Shown here: piece after piece, positions 37,045 to 49,500 of the stretch
How the letters are laid out: each line of letters starts with the position of its first letter
Position numbering within the stretch: position 1 is the first letter of the stretch
Source of the DNA: Saururus chinensis
Taxonomy: Eukaryota; Streptophyta; Magnoliopsida; Piperales; Saururaceae
DNA: 64,000 bases
Direction: 5' to 3'
Assembly: GCA_035235625.1 (NCBI GenBank)
Contig: CP141140.1
Location: 23,332,685-23,396,684 of the forward strand
Program-made: the position numbers and the translations under genes
The notes under the pieces: model-generated
Databases searched by the model: none
Seen by the model: the letters and a program-made list of their open reading frames with translations, nothing else
What the model was told of the DNA's origin: nothing

Positions 37045-37789
37045 CTCCTTTTGTCTCGTATATATTAATAGCTAGGGGTGAAACTTTATTGCCAAACAAA
37101 AAAATAAAAAAAAAAGACGTGAAACTTTTAAGGGTCGGCCCTACCTATCCCATAAAAATATGGGTTAGGCACATGAATTTTTGGGTTTAGTTTCTAGAGC
37201 TAGTGCCATGGGGCAAAAAGTGCACAAATTCGTATGTTCAGCCAATCTATAGGTATTTAAAAAGTATTTTTAGTTTTTGTATAGTCCCTCGTAGGCCAAA
37301 AAGGATGAAGAAGGGCTAGAGTTGTATATTTTAAGATTGTTTAGGAGATTTTAAGTTTGTAGAAAGGAAGGAGTTATATATTAAGATAGTTTATGAGATT
37401 TTAAGCTTGCAAGTTATGTAGTTAGTTGTGAAGGATCCCACCTAATGGCCATAGACATATGGTATTGTATCTTTGGTCCACTAGTGAGATGCCACCCATA
37501 GATTAAAAAAATTTTAATTAAAAATATATTTCAATAAAAAATTATAAAAATATTAAAAGGCAAAAAAAAGTGGCTCAGCCCTAACCTGCTTAAAGTCAAG
37601 ATAAGATTGAACATTTAAAAACCTACTTAGGGTCAAGGTTGGATTAGGGCTTGAAAGTAGGTTGGCCGACTAGGGTTAGGACCCAACTTTAACTTGATAC
37701 AATATGGCCCGATTTTAGTCCTATCAATATCTTCATTTGGAAAAATATTTATTTATTTTTCTCAAATGGAGCTATTAATGTAAGACGGG
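37045..37789. mobile_element. Stowaway-like MITE split by a hAT element
   Basis: The left part 'ctccttttgtctcgtatata' (TA-flanked at 37043-37044) and right part 'ggagctattaatgtaagacg' (followed by TA at 37790) are the two ends of a Stowaway of the same family as 36666-36769. Its centre is occupied by the hAT-like element 37073-37723. Confidence 0.65.
37073..37723. mobile_element. hAT-like non-autonomous element
   Basis: Starts TAGGGGTGAAACTTT and ends 'cccgattttagtccta', giving short inverted ends TAGGGGTGAAA / TAGGACTAAAA. Flanking octamers 'ttaatagc' and 'tcaatatc' agree at six of eight positions. It contains 'gggtcggccctacctatcc' and similar GC-rich phrases near the ends and no open frame of note. 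Confidence 0.65.
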
Positions 37790-38825
37790 TAAAATATTAT
37801 TTTATTATTTTTTAGAATTAAAAACAGCTATTCATAGCCATATTCTAAAATACCTAAGCCATATTTATACTCAAATTTACTTACACATCTACCATATAGG
37901 CTTCTACGTAATATTCCTTTGTCACATTAAGTATCTTGTTTGGTTTTAATATAAATTAGTTTTAAAATATTTAATATGGGACAGATGGAACAATAATTTA
38001 TAGGGCTTACATTTTTAATACATAATTATGATGAGCCTAATAAACTACACAAAGGGTTAGCTTATATTTAAGTTTATTGATAACATTGGTTCTTCTCATC
38101 CAAAAATCTTATGAGTGTGTCCTCATTTAAGAATTAAATACCCCTCCCCCGCCCCCTACCTACACAATTAACACATGTTATTAATATTAGTGTTTTGTGT
38201 TCACTTATTGTTTTATTCTCTATCTATTATGTCTTTAAGAGAATTATTATAATAATGTATTATTAATTTTAATAATTTTTAATATATATTAGAAATTCGT
38301 GTCTAATTCGAGTACAAAGCACATCATCAATACGGCCTTAACTAAGAGTAATCATAAGATGGTACTCCAAGAAGATAGTCTTTGATGTAAGGTATACTAT
38401 AGGGATAATGATATTCCTATAACAAAAATACCTACAAAAACTCCCATAAGAGTTTTGATTGGACTTTACAAACAAATTTCACACAAAGTTCACATGGGAT
38501 TACTCCGACCAATTAAAATTCATATGTTCATTTTTTATGTTAGAAATATCATTTTCCATACCACATGTGCCCACAATATTCATATGTCATCTCACGTGGT
38601 TGGAAGAAGAATGGTTACGAATATACGAATCCACAAAATTTTGGCCCAGTTAGAACTCGGTTCCCCTTATCCATGCGAATGAAACTTAAATTCGAGAGGC
38701 ATGATGAAGGGGAACCATATAGATTCATATATGGATTGAACTTACTTCAGATTGCAACAATAAACAACGTGGCGGGTAAACCAAGTAAACATCAAATGGC
38801 AGCAGGGGCAATGGCAATATGTAGA
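37790..38825. other. Unassigned AT-rich DNA
   Basis: 'ttaatatgggacagatgga' near 37972 is another worn Stowaway-like end. Frames at 38455-38963 are not recognisable and overlap in several phases. Confidence 0.35.
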
Positions 38826-38990
38826 CATGCAGCCCCTCCACGCGAGTTTCCGAGAGCTCATACAAATATGCCTATGTGTGTGCGTGCAGCTTCTCCACTG
38901 GAATTTGTCTCCATACGAGCACGTGTGTTTGTCTCTGTGCAACTTCTCCACTGGAGTTTGTGACTCTGTACGAGCTTGTGTATTTGTGTC
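38826..38990. repeat. Minisatellite, about 58-bp unit, three copies
   Basis: Three diverging copies in tandem: 'gcagcccctccacgcgag', 'gcagcttctccactggaa' and 'gcaacttctccactggag', each followed by a 'ttgt...tacgagc...gtgtttgt' segment. The last two copies are the closest pair. Confidence 0.75.
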
Positions 38991-40076
38991 TTCTGTGTGA
39001 GAGTAAAATTTTACAAGAGGTTGGTGTTTTTTTTTTGTAGGATATTATTTTAAGATTATACTCATTTTCTAATCTAGACCATTAAAACTTTTATTATTTT
39101 GTTTTTTTTTTGTTTTTACCCACAACGCCCAGAGGCCTAAATTTTTATTATACATAGGAATATCCTTTAACCCAACCCCCCAAGATGCCACAGTTTGAAA
39201 CATTTCTCTCAACTGGAAGAGGCATCCTAAGTTCCTAACAGGCTACTACTGGACTATTAAAATGGGATAGAGGGAATAAGTAACGATTTAAAAGATAAAC
39301 GTAACATATGTTAATAAAGATAAAACGTAACATATGTTAACAAAGATAAAAAATTTATTTCGGGCAGTCTTCCCCATCCCGGTTGACCAGGTGAGTTTCA
39401 GGAGGGCCCTACCCAGTCGACCAGAAGACGGCCACTATATGGGTAGGCCCATTGAACTACTGCTGATCCAGATTTTTAAACAAAAAGTGTCAAGTGTGTG
39501 AACAATGGGGTATTTGATCAGGTTGCACGCCCGTCATCGCTTTCTCAAGGACTGAAAACTTCGATAAGCCAAGTAAGATCAGGTGCCTGAATTAAATGGT
39601 GGAATCGTCCGTAGACTAAAGTGCCAATTTTAATGTGTTGAACGTCTAGGGTCACCAACCCACAGTCTGTTGTAGCAGAACTCAGTGCATCAGTTATTGA
39701 TGACTCGTTACAAGTGGACATTGGCTGAAAAGGGCAAGCTTAATAAGTTTATTAGCATTCATGGAGGATAAATCTCAAGCATGGAAAATCTTGACCCAAG
39801 AGATAGCTTCCCCTTAAGATGAATTGGATACCTCTCCTTAAACAGCCACTTTCATTTGAGGCACTCCCTCTGGAAATCAAACTGAACTAGATAATTGAAA
39901 AATAGAAAGGTGAAAGATTCTTCCATTCGTTTTCTGCATCGACTTTGTAGTCTTTCAGTATGTGGATAGACTAGTCATTAATTACAATAAGGAGCTGTAT
40001 GTGGTTGACATAATCTTACAAGTGTATATACACATGGAATCAATACAGCATTCCTACGTCTTCCCTATTCCATTTA
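38991..40076. other. Intergenic DNA and probable 3' end of the LOR gene
   Basis: 39300-39345 contains an 'ataaacgtaacatatgttaa' phrase twice. From about 39750 to 40076 the minus strand is the likely 3' untranslated region of the LOR gene. Confidence 0.4.
39748..39753 (-). terminator. Candidate poly(A) signal of the LOR gene
   Basis: AATAAA on the minus strand, about 325 bp after the stop codon. It is a plausible polyadenylation signal; plant signals are loose, so this is only a candidate. Confidence 0.35.
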
Positions 40077-42926
40077 CTAAAATTCTCCGTCAAAAAATAT
40101 AACCAGCAGAGCAACAAGCAGAATGTGATCACTTCCGGGATATAATGTTAGCCGAAATCTATGTCTTCCAACTACAACTTTCCCAAGCTGGTACAGGGCA
40201 CTAGTCTGTATAAAACAAATGCACCTGGTAAGTTAGACTTTCTAATTGCTTTGCAAATTATTATGGGAAGTCAGATGCATAGGGACAAGAAAATGTACCA
40301 TAGACGACAGACACAAGCACAAAATGTGCCCCTGTTTGTACTACTAGAATATTTCACAAACACATGTAGTCTATTTTGTTGGCCTGACAAAGAATTAAAT
40401 CAAGTGGTAGTTTGATCATGTCAGTTCAAAAACTTTTTTTCTTATCAATCATGATTTCGAATGTGAAACATTGGCTGACCATAGTCAACACAAAGTCATA
40501 GCATACTAGCCACGTTTTGTTGACTTATGCCACACAGATGATGTACTGTAAACGAACAAAGCCACCAGTAGGCCGAACGGATTAGATGGCCAGGACCAAC
40601 AGCCTTTACCTAGTGACTACCACAGGACATGATTCATGTAAGAGGTCAAATGTTCAACTTCTCCCAAAAGATAATTGTTTCCTGGCATTGCCCTCTAAAA
40701 ACTTCTCCCCTGTCTTTTGAAGAATAAAAATTCAAAACTTTCCAGCTAAGAAAATGAATTTCTGATCATGACAATCAGGGACGGAGCCAGGGGGCTAGGG
40801 GTTGCCACAGTTCCCCACTGGCCAATTGAACTTCACAATTTATTTTCAGGTGGGGACCATGTGACCACATGTTTTTCCCATTTAGGAGGGACCACCCCAA
40901 GGTTTTTACAAGTTCAGTGGGTCCCCTACGCCTTTCTTCCTGGCTCCGTCCCTGATGATGATGAAGAAGAAGAGCAATATATAAACCTACACGCATTACA
41001 AAGGTCGCTAATATCAAGTTATCTAAATCATAAGGAAAAAGTCAATGGCAGCAAATAAAAAGGAAAGATAACCTGACTTAAAATAATTAAGTATAATGAA
41101 AGCACTGACCTATAAAACTCAGAATCATGCATGATGCATAAGTGCAGTAGATGATACATGATCGTAATAGAGACGATATTAGTAGTTATGGATCCAGTAC
41201 CTGTGCTAAAATGGAAGAGCCCTTGTATATGGTGCATGATCTCTGGAAAGGACTACCGCTGATCCTAAAATTAGATGTCGAGTCACAACAACTGTTGCCA
41301 ATAAGGAAGACCTCTAGCTCTGCTCTCATACGAGAATGCAATTTGCTCTCAACCCTGAAGATCAAATCCTTTGATTCATTACTATTCCCTCTGTAGCCTT
41401 GCCATCCACCCTATATTGTATAGACCAACAAGGCATGATAAGAGTTCATTATTTTGATCTATATTGGGTCACACAAACCACATTGTAGGATTACTTATTA
41501 CCAAAGTACAAATCATTTTTTTGGAAGAACAAAAAATCTTAGAAAATCAGATTGCTATTATAAGAAAGGAGGCCAATTAGGTAGAAATCTGGTTCAAATG
41601 CCAGCTAAAATTAATTTGCATTGAACATGAAATAGACTTAATGGAAGTTTGAGCATAATGCCCTTTGAAATGAATTGAGTCATGATATCAGAGCTGCTCT
41701 ACTGCAATACCAGAGTCAAAATTGAATTTGCATGTGAATACGCAGTCAGACCACTTGCTAAGGTCTGACTCGCATATGAATGAATTAGTGCTTTTTCATC
41801 TATATTAGTCAGGTCCATTTTTATGGCTGACTGTTGTGGCCCATCAGGGCAAGGCCCACATTCGACTGGTCGCATGACTCTTTAAAGGGGATTCCTTAAT
41901 TAGTGAAGCTTCTCCGTCAAATACTTTCCTAGTTTAATTAGATTTCTCATGCTCTAAATAAGGTAGTAGCCTTAGATTGATTTACTATTTCGGTTTTCTA
42001 TTCTTAATGGCTGATGCCTATATATATTGTAGTGGTCATACTCTTCAATCCAAGCAAAGAGAATTCAGAAATTATGAGTTGGTTTATTAGTTATAGTCTT
42101 CTTCCTCTTTCTACTATGTCCTCTTCTCTCCTTCCTTCAATACATCACCGGATCTGCATCAGACTCATTCAGACCTTTCGATCCAAACTTAACCAGTTCA
42201 GATGTCAGATTTAACAGACGCAACCAAATACCAAGTGTAACAAAAGCTTTAATCACCGCTAGGCACAAAATGTGATGTTAGCCATTAATTAAGAAATTAA
42301 TACTGATATTGTACAAAATACACTTACATAAGAAATCACTTTCTGTCACATAAAACACAAACTTAGCTCTATTTCCATTCTAATCACAAAGCACTAATAA
42401 ACACATCATTGCCTGTTAAGTTCAATGCCTCACAACTTGGATTTAAAATAGATAGAACAGCTTTACTAATCCAAATAAAAAAACTTAATATTCAGAAATT
42501 GCGCTACAAAATATGACTAACATACTGCAATTTGGAATATTTTGTTCAATAGAGACCATAGTTTGCATCGCTTCATTTCAATTCTTGCTGTGAGATTAGA
42601 ATGGGCAAGCAGCAATGGAATTTGGTTAAAAAACAAAGCTGACCGACTTTTCGTGCCTGAGAAGACGATCCGGGAAGAGGGATTCAACTTACTGGGTTAC
42701 GAAAGAAGGAGACGAGTGGGTTGTTCTCGGCGTCGAGCAGGACCCGAGAACCCAGGCGAGGAGCACGGTCAGAGTGGGGCCAGGGCCGGGCCTTGTAGAT
42801 GAGGTTCCCGTCAGCGTCCCTGACGTTGAGGTGGCGGCGCGTGAGGTCAAGGGGGCTCTTGGAGACGATCAGGTCCACCGGGATCGGTGGCGGCGGATTC
42901 ACCGGATAAAACGGAGCCGAGTCCAT
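40077..42926 (-). CDS. LURP-one-related (LOR) protein, three exons, 190 residues
   Basis: Member of the LURP-one-related family (DUF567, tubby-like C-terminal fold), small proteins of unknown biochemistry; Arabidopsis LURP1 is needed for basal defence against an oomycete. Exons on the minus strand: 42926-42693, 41410-41201 and 40205-40077 (234, 210 and 129 bases, all phase 0). Introns are GTAAGT...TATAG and GTACTG...TACAG. Family marks: IPVDLIVSK (residues 15-23), DADGNLIYK (37-45), RVLLDAENNPL (61-71), SKDLIFRVESK (91-101), SCTIYKG (136-142), TSALYQLGK (149-157) and the hydrophobic C-terminal strand/helix ending VIFFDGEF. The length is typical and no stops interrupt it. The start was chosen at the ATG in 'aaggagatggac', directly before the conserved N-terminus; an in-frame upstream ATG at 43016 lies in transposon-like DNA. 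Intron 2 carries a hAT MITE, and a hAT copy lies upstream. The least certain point is the exon 1-2 junction (RNP/GGW). Confidence 0.88.
40776..40954. mobile_element. hAT (Tip100-like) MITE in LOR intron 2
   Basis: A 179-bp element with a perfect 16-bp terminal inverted repeat, CAGGGACGGAGCCAGG at the left and its complement ending GTCCCTG at the right. Flanking octamers 'atgacaat' and 'atgatgat' match at six of eight sites. It lies between exons 2 and 3 of the LOR gene, clear of the splice sites. The open frames on both strands here belong to it. Confidence 0.92.
41690..42230. other. LTR- or TRIM-like segment in LOR intron 1 (tentative)
   Basis: 'tgttgtggcccatcagggc' (41831) and a downstream AT-rich and pyrimidine-rich stretch resemble a small copia LTR, but I find no matching end or target duplication. 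The intron is about 1.28 kb long, and this is the only part with repeat flavour. Confidence 0.2.
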
Positions 42927-42956
42927 CTCCTTGGTCGTCTGCTTTCTGGGGAAAAA

Positions 42957-44226
42957 TAGGGGCAGAGAGGAAGGTGGAACTCGAGGAGTTAAAAGTCGAA
43001 TTTTCCTCGAACTCAAAGTTCGAATACTCTCGACTCGAGGCTGGAACGAACTCAGCTCTAATTAATAACACAACCTAGAACTTAAACTTATTCTATTAAC
43101 AAATTAGAATGAGAAGGCGAGCTCGAATTATACTTTATTTATATATAAAAATAAATTTTATATTTCATATTTTAAAATTAATATAAAAAGTTATAAATAA
43201 AAATTAATATATATTGAGAGTAAATTTACTTAAAGTCTCAAATTAGGCTAAACTTGAGCCTTAATTACTCTTAATTTTTTAATATATAATATTAAAATAT
43301 TATTATCGATTGAGCATGAAAATATAATAGTTGATTGTATAATCAATATTATCTCTTCTTCAAGAATTTATTTTTAGGTCATGACTACCCTTAATTTTGA
43401 TCTTTGGTAAGACATCTTGGGTATATTTACATCTCATTTTTTCAATAATGATTCTCAAATAAATTATATTATATTGGTAATAAGAGACTTGGAGTCTTGT
43501 CGCTTTTCACTCATCCTAAATAAATATAACTTGCATCTATCTTATGAAATTAAAAAGGACTCCACGAGTCAATGCTAAATAATTTTTAAAAAATTATTGT
43601 AAAATTTTAATTTCTTAGGATTCCAACTTTAATCTCTATATAAATTTTGAAAAAAATATATATTATAATTTATTTGACATATAGAGATGGCACATAATAT
43701 TACCCGTACATTTTTGTTTGATGACACATGTAATTTTGATATGTAGTATAGTCTATAATATATCCTATTTTATATTGATTGTACTATATATATTTGCTTT
43801 ATTCTATCAAATTTCTATGATACATCTAAATTTTAGTATATATCACATGTGGACATATATGTATTATATATCTTTAAAATTTTAACTTATCAATCTCTCT
43901 CTAGACATGTATACGCACCCAATACATAGATATTAAATATATAATATAAATTTATTGTATATTTTAGGATTGATAATTGTGCATATGTACACATAGGTTA
44001 ATATGTTTTTATGTATATTATAAAATATTTTTATAACTTTCATTCGAGTTCTAGTTCAAGTCAAGTTTTATTCAAGTCGATCAAGTCGAGCTAAGTATGC
44101 TCTAGCTCGATTTGAATATGTTTAAGTAAATTTTGAGCTGAGCCGCCTTGAGTCGAGTTATATCTGAGTTGAGTCAAGTCGAGGCACCCTTATTTGACTA
44201 GCCAGCTCGGCTCGTTAGCGCCCCTA
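42957..44226. mobile_element. hAT element directly upstream of the LOR gene
   Basis: Same family as the element at 53083-57811: both ends are rich in 'ctcgagctcgg'-type words. The right end 'gctcggctcgttagcgcccc' + TA matches that element's 'ctcggctcgtttacagccct' + A. The left end is about TAGGGGCAGAG at 42957, with 'actcgaggagttaaaagtcg' just inside. It is about 1.27 kb long, AT-rich inside and has no transposase. Flanking octamers do not match, so one border may have been altered. It ends about 30 bp from the LOR start codon. Confidence 0.65.
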
Positions 44227-46510
44227 GTTAAAGGGGGGAGATCGGGGAACCTGAGTGGGTGATATTGTCCATGAAAGTTGATTTTTGTTCGATCAAGGAG
44301 ATGTATATCTCTTTGTTGCTCGAAAGCAGCTGACAGAATCTCACCTTACCTAGAAATGTATTTCTCACTTGTAACACCCTGACCCAAGTTGGGGGTTTGT
44401 AACACAAAATCAAAGTTATAAACCATTTTTTTTATAAAACTAGGAATGAAAGAGTATGAGTGCAAGAGTCGTAACGTTCCTCTATGCAATACGGAGACTA
44501 AGCACTCTGTTGCATGCAGGTCAAAACAAACTTAATTTTAAACTTATTTTGGATCATGCCCACGTTGTACCATTGGTTGCCTACGTACGTATTAAATATC
44601 ATCTATAATGTTATTCTAATACGATTGGATCTAAACGTAGTTCTGCCTAACAGCTTATACATATATATATATATGGCAGTACAAAATCATATATGTTAAT
44701 ATATATATAAATATATCCGAATATTTAATCAGTTATATGGAAATTCATAAATCATCAAAGTTAAACAGAAGCTAACAAATTAGCAGAAACACACATCTCG
44801 CTCTATCACATAGCAAAGCTAAAAATATCGGAGCGTATTGGTTCATATCAGATTACATCAGATCATATTAGATCATATCATATCACAACAGAGTATATCA
44901 GAATTTATAAAATCATATTAGATCAAAGCATATCAGAATACATCGTATCATATCGAATCAAAATAGAGCATTTTAGAGTAGATAGAATCAAAGTAGAATA
45001 GATCATAATTCATCGGATTATAACATAGCATATATATTATTTAACATCTTAAGCTAACAATTTAAGATGCACATGCGCTCATATAATTATATATATTAAA
45101 TCAAAAAATTAGAAATGCATAATCCCTTGAAGTTCCTTGGAAGTAGCGGCATTCGGAGTTGCTCCCTCCATCAAGGCATCCTCTCCTTCAGGTTCATAGA
45201 TAGCAGACAGAGCCTCCTGTTGCTCAAGAATGTTTCTTTGTATGCTTGAAGGCTGTCAAATAGAACCTCCTCTTTTCTTGGGACATTTCTCACTTTTTGT
45301 GCTCGTAGGCGATAGATAGAATCTCCCTTTACTTGGAGATGCTTCTCACTTTCTGTGCACATAGGTGACAAACAGAGCCTTCTCTTTCCTGGAGACATTT
45401 CCCCCTCTAGAGTGCCCAACTCAAAGAATTGGCCCTTCCATTACGTAAAGCATACTCGATTTAGTTAAGAACACCTTTTGAATGGACTAAATCAGATTCA
45501 AAATGACCAGAAACAAAGAAAATGAAGTCTGATATGAAGAAAAACCCTAGGAGCCCATTTATACACCCAAATGGTGGTGCCACGCCGCCAAAATTAGCAA
45601 AGCCACCATCTAAGGTGGCACATGGCGTGTGGTGCCCGTGCGTCATGCACGTCGCAACCCCACATAAAGCGCAAGATGCCCATGCATTATGCGTATGCTG
45701 CATGTGCGTTATGTGCATTGCATTTGCACATTATGCACTTCGCATCTTGAAGTAACATGTGTGTGTCAGTCTTGTGCGGCTAGATTTTCTTTTTTCTTTT
45801 ACCTTTATAACTTCAAATGCCTGTATCTTTCTACCCCGAACTCGGATTTGTACATTCTTGGTACCATTTGCTTGTATCAATGAGCCCTACAATACTTGAC
45901 TCTCAAAGTAGATTATCTTGCTCTTTTCAAGTAGGTTCCATGTATTTAAAGCTCACTTCTCGAGGTCATAACTTTCAATCCCGACCTCCGTTTTGCGCAT
46001 TTTTTGATTGTTTTACTCGTTTCTTCAAGCTCTACCCATATACGATAATTTTATCTCTTAGAAACCCCATTAAAACTTATACAAACTTCTATAATTGTCC
46101 CTAACCCCTTAGGTTAGACGTAATTGGAAAATGGGGTGTTGCATCACTTTTCGCATCTGTAGGTAGCGAATAGAACCTCCCCTTACCCGGGGTTTTTTAT
46201 TTCTACATGCACGAAGGTGATGGATAGAGCCTCCCTTTACTCGGAGACATTTCTCTCACTTGTGTGGCCTATCAATAGATGACAGAGTCTTCCCTTACTC
46301 TAGGCCTCTTTTCTCATTGCGGCCCGACAAATGGAGGACAAAGACTCCTCTCACTTTGGGCCACTTTTATATCTTTCTCTCTCAGCTTGAGGGCTTCAGA
46401 TAGAGCCTCTTCATGCCCAGGGATATTTCCCCTTTCTAGAGTGCAATATCGCTAATTTTCTTAGGTTTCGAAAATTAAATACATGCAAAATAGGGTGTTT
46501 GACCCATTGA
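44227..46510 (+). mobile_element. Outer LTR (gypsy type, partial) with internal minisatellite (fossil)
   Basis: Flanks the inner solo LTR on both sides (44227-44369 and 46144-46510). It carries the same 55-65-bp tandem module as the inner LTR ('gatagagcctccctttac', 'cggagacatttctc') and ends near 'aaaatagggtgtttga', resembling the inner LTR's 'aaaatggggtgttgca'. It therefore appears to be an older LTR of the same family; its left end abuts the hAT element. Confidence 0.55.
44370..46143 (+). mobile_element. Solo LTR, Ty3/gypsy chromovirus type (fossil)
   Basis: A 1774-bp LTR beginning TGTAACACCCTGACCC and ending 'aaatggggtgttgca', flanked by the perfect 5-bp target duplication TCACT (44365-44369 and 46144-46148). 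The TGTAACACCC...GGGTGTTRCA ends are typical of Tekay/Del-like chromoviruses. No internal region remains, so it is a solo LTR left by recombination. It contains a TA-rich stretch of loosely repeated 'atcagatcata' words (44840-45010) and the tandem modules at 45180-45420. Confidence 0.88.
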
Positions 46511-49500
46511 CATTCTTAGTAGAATAACTTCCTCATTATATTGAATTTGTGATTGAAACTAATTCTTTTATAAAGTAGATAGACAGAGCTTTGAACGCTA
46601 CTAAGAAAGCGCGAATCAAAGTTTAGATGTAGTTTTGGCCCGTTTAAGTCGTCTTGTGGGCCTGGTTAATTAGAGTTCTGAAATTAATTTTTAGATGCCT
46701 AATTAGGGTATCTAAGTAAGGAGGATTGGCCAAAATCCTAGATAGATTAGGAACCCAAATCCCCATGTTTATAAAAGGCCTTCTTAGGCACAATTAAGGG
46801 GGCTAGTTTTTTGTTGGTTGAGGAAAGGAGAGAGGGCGGAGAAGATTGTCAAGGGAATTTTCCAGCGAGGTTTCAACGGTGGCAGATCAACATCGACTCG
46901 GCCAGTGACGTAGGATCCTTTTTTATAAAACTCATTTGTGGGAAATTATTTTTTCAAATATGTGCTTTAAGTGTTAGATCATTAGTAATTCTTTGCAATT
47001 AATGTAATGGAACTACAGACACCAGCATCGATATTCTCTCGCTGGTGGTCATCCGACTATGTTTTATCATAATATATATGCATATGTGTCGGGAACTTGG
47101 CTGTGTGGAAGCCATGGCCGACGGGAAATATAGATACATAGAAGAAGTAGTGGCTGATTGAATGTATGAAAATCCTTGTTGAAGTAGCCGTTGGTTGTAG
47201 AAGGGATTCCAAATCGGTTGTATAAGCATGGCATGATCCACTGATGAGAAATTCCATCTGCAACTCCTGGCCGACATACTGACTCATAACTTTGGAGGCT
47301 GGTTACCGCAGAAACAACAGACAAACCCGGTCTATGAACACGAATTTATGAGTGAAGGAGATGTCCTCTGGGTGCCGAGGAGTGATTGTTGCCGCCCTTG
47401 GCTTCCCAAGGTTCAGCGCGGTTCTGTCCAACGGTAGCAGAGACACAGGGCGGAATCTCTGCTGCCTATCTAAAAAAAATAGAGAGAAGAAAGGATGACT
47501 GCAGCAGCATGAATGGAGAGTATGTTGGCGATTCTGGAGGGTGGAGAAGTCATAAATGGCTTAAAAGCATTCGTCCGACTCATAATCTTGCCAGCAGAGA
47601 CAACTATGTTTCATCCGCAGGAGTTTACAGGGGAGAACTACCAGCAAAGTCGAGAGTAAAACATGATTGGACGTTGGAGTGAGGCAATGACGGTGAGGAC
47701 AGGAGTAATTCCAATAGCCTTAGGTGGCCTGACAGACACTTTCTTGCCAGTCGAATGCTATTTCCTTCTCTCTGTGCAAGGAATGGAAAAACGATTGGAG
47801 AGTTTCCATCTATTGAGGGTGGCATGAGGGACCATAAAATTACTCACAAGGGTTAAGGAGTGGACGACAGACCTTTTCCGACAAACCAGGGTGGAAGGTT
47901 CAGCGGCAGCTCGCCGGCTATACCTCCTCTGCTCTGGTTTGTAGGAGATTCTTTTCATTGGAGCGTATGTGAAAGAAAAAGAAAAATAAACTAGGGAAGA
48001 CAATGTTCCTGAGCCGACTCACTTTGGTTGCGGGTCTGGCCGGGGGCGGCAGCGAAGCTAGGCCTGATAGGATCGCCGCCTGGCGGTGACCCTGTCGGTC
48101 CTAGCTGTCACCTCGTCGTGGCAGCTCGGGAGCCACAGGCCAGGGAGTCATCACCAAACATGGGGAAGACGACCTGCTACAGGTTGTCTGCCCGGGTTTA
48201 GGTTAGGTGACCTGAACCATGTGGTTCAAGTCCTGGGCCGGGTCGTTTAATAAAAAAAAAGAGAATTGAGGGGAGTGAACTGGGTCCCATTCATGGGGCT
48301 AAAAATGTCAAACAAATTCTAGAAAAATACTCATGTACCTAGAGAGGTTTGAGATTATTTTTACCGAGTTTCCACTAGGGGAAAAATTCTAGAGACTGTG
48401 AAATAACTTTTTTAGCCCTATTAGTTAATTATCGTATAATATTAACTTGCCCGAGTTCAAGGCTCTGGTTCAAGGGCCTATGAGTGGATATAAAAATTTG
48501 GGAAATTCTTATTGAGAGTTTAATGGGTAACATAATTATAGACCAAAAATTTTTGGTGAGGAAAAATCCCAGTGAGTGGGTAATTGACCTTTTTGCCCCT
48601 AGAGTTAATCATAAACCGTTAAGTCAACCTGGGTCGGTTCAAGGGGTTCACAACCCCATCACATGTTAGAAAATTTACACAGGGTCCATGAAGTCAAGTA
48701 GTATGCTTGAGTTCAATTTTGGACCTGTCAGATGTCATCAAGTTCTTAAACCAAATGACAGAAATACCTCTATGCAAACCGGCCTATATTCACGTGGATG
48801 TTATTAACGGGCTAATGTGATATTGAAACCTTTTGAGAGGTTAAAGATTTACCCGAGAGCATAGAGGACCATATTCAATGTTGGATAATTACCTTAATAC
48901 CCTTGGGTGTGCATATGATCAATTTTTTTAAGAGATTTAATAAGTTAACCCAAGGAGGGTTAGGGCACGAGAGCTCGAGTAACTATAATATCATTATTGA
49001 TTTTGATTATTGATATTTTGTTCTGCTTGGACCTTTATGGTTCTAATTGTTTATGTTATTCTTTGTTTCAATTTTTGATATTGATGTTGTGATTGTAACT
49101 TATAATTAGTTGAAGATTATTGAAAGAATAATTGTTTGGGTGGATAGCTTTGGATTGGGTGAGAACACCTAATCAAGATAAAGACTAAAATACCTCAGAG
49201 AGGTCTGGGACTAGTTCATACAGTGAACAAAGCCTTTGACCTGACAATAAGCCTTGGTTGATGAACCGATGACAGTTTTGAGTTTTAAACCCTAGTCTAG
49301 AAGGGACTGATAGGGTTTGGGATAGTCATTTAGAATCCTGGCTTTTAGACAAGCAAGATAGGGTTTAGAATGGTTTCTTGAGCTTTAGCTCTATTGAGGA
49401 GCCACTAATTTGACTGTGTAATTGCACCCCCCATTAGAGGGAGCTCTGTGTGAGCCGAGCTCACCACAGATCTATTGTCACGCAATTGAATTAGTTGATA

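Noticed and set aside
39235-39290. Possible further Stowaway end ('gggatagaggga')
   Set aside because: No matching left terminus or TA pair at a plausible distance.
40161-40415. 84-codon plus-strand frame over LOR exon 3
   Set aside because: Antisense shadow of the exon and its intron; no similarity of its own.
42927-43016. Upstream in-frame start of the LOR protein, adding 30 residues
   Set aside because: The added residues lack family resemblance and are encoded partly by the hAT end; the internal ATG has a good context directly before the conserved N-terminus.
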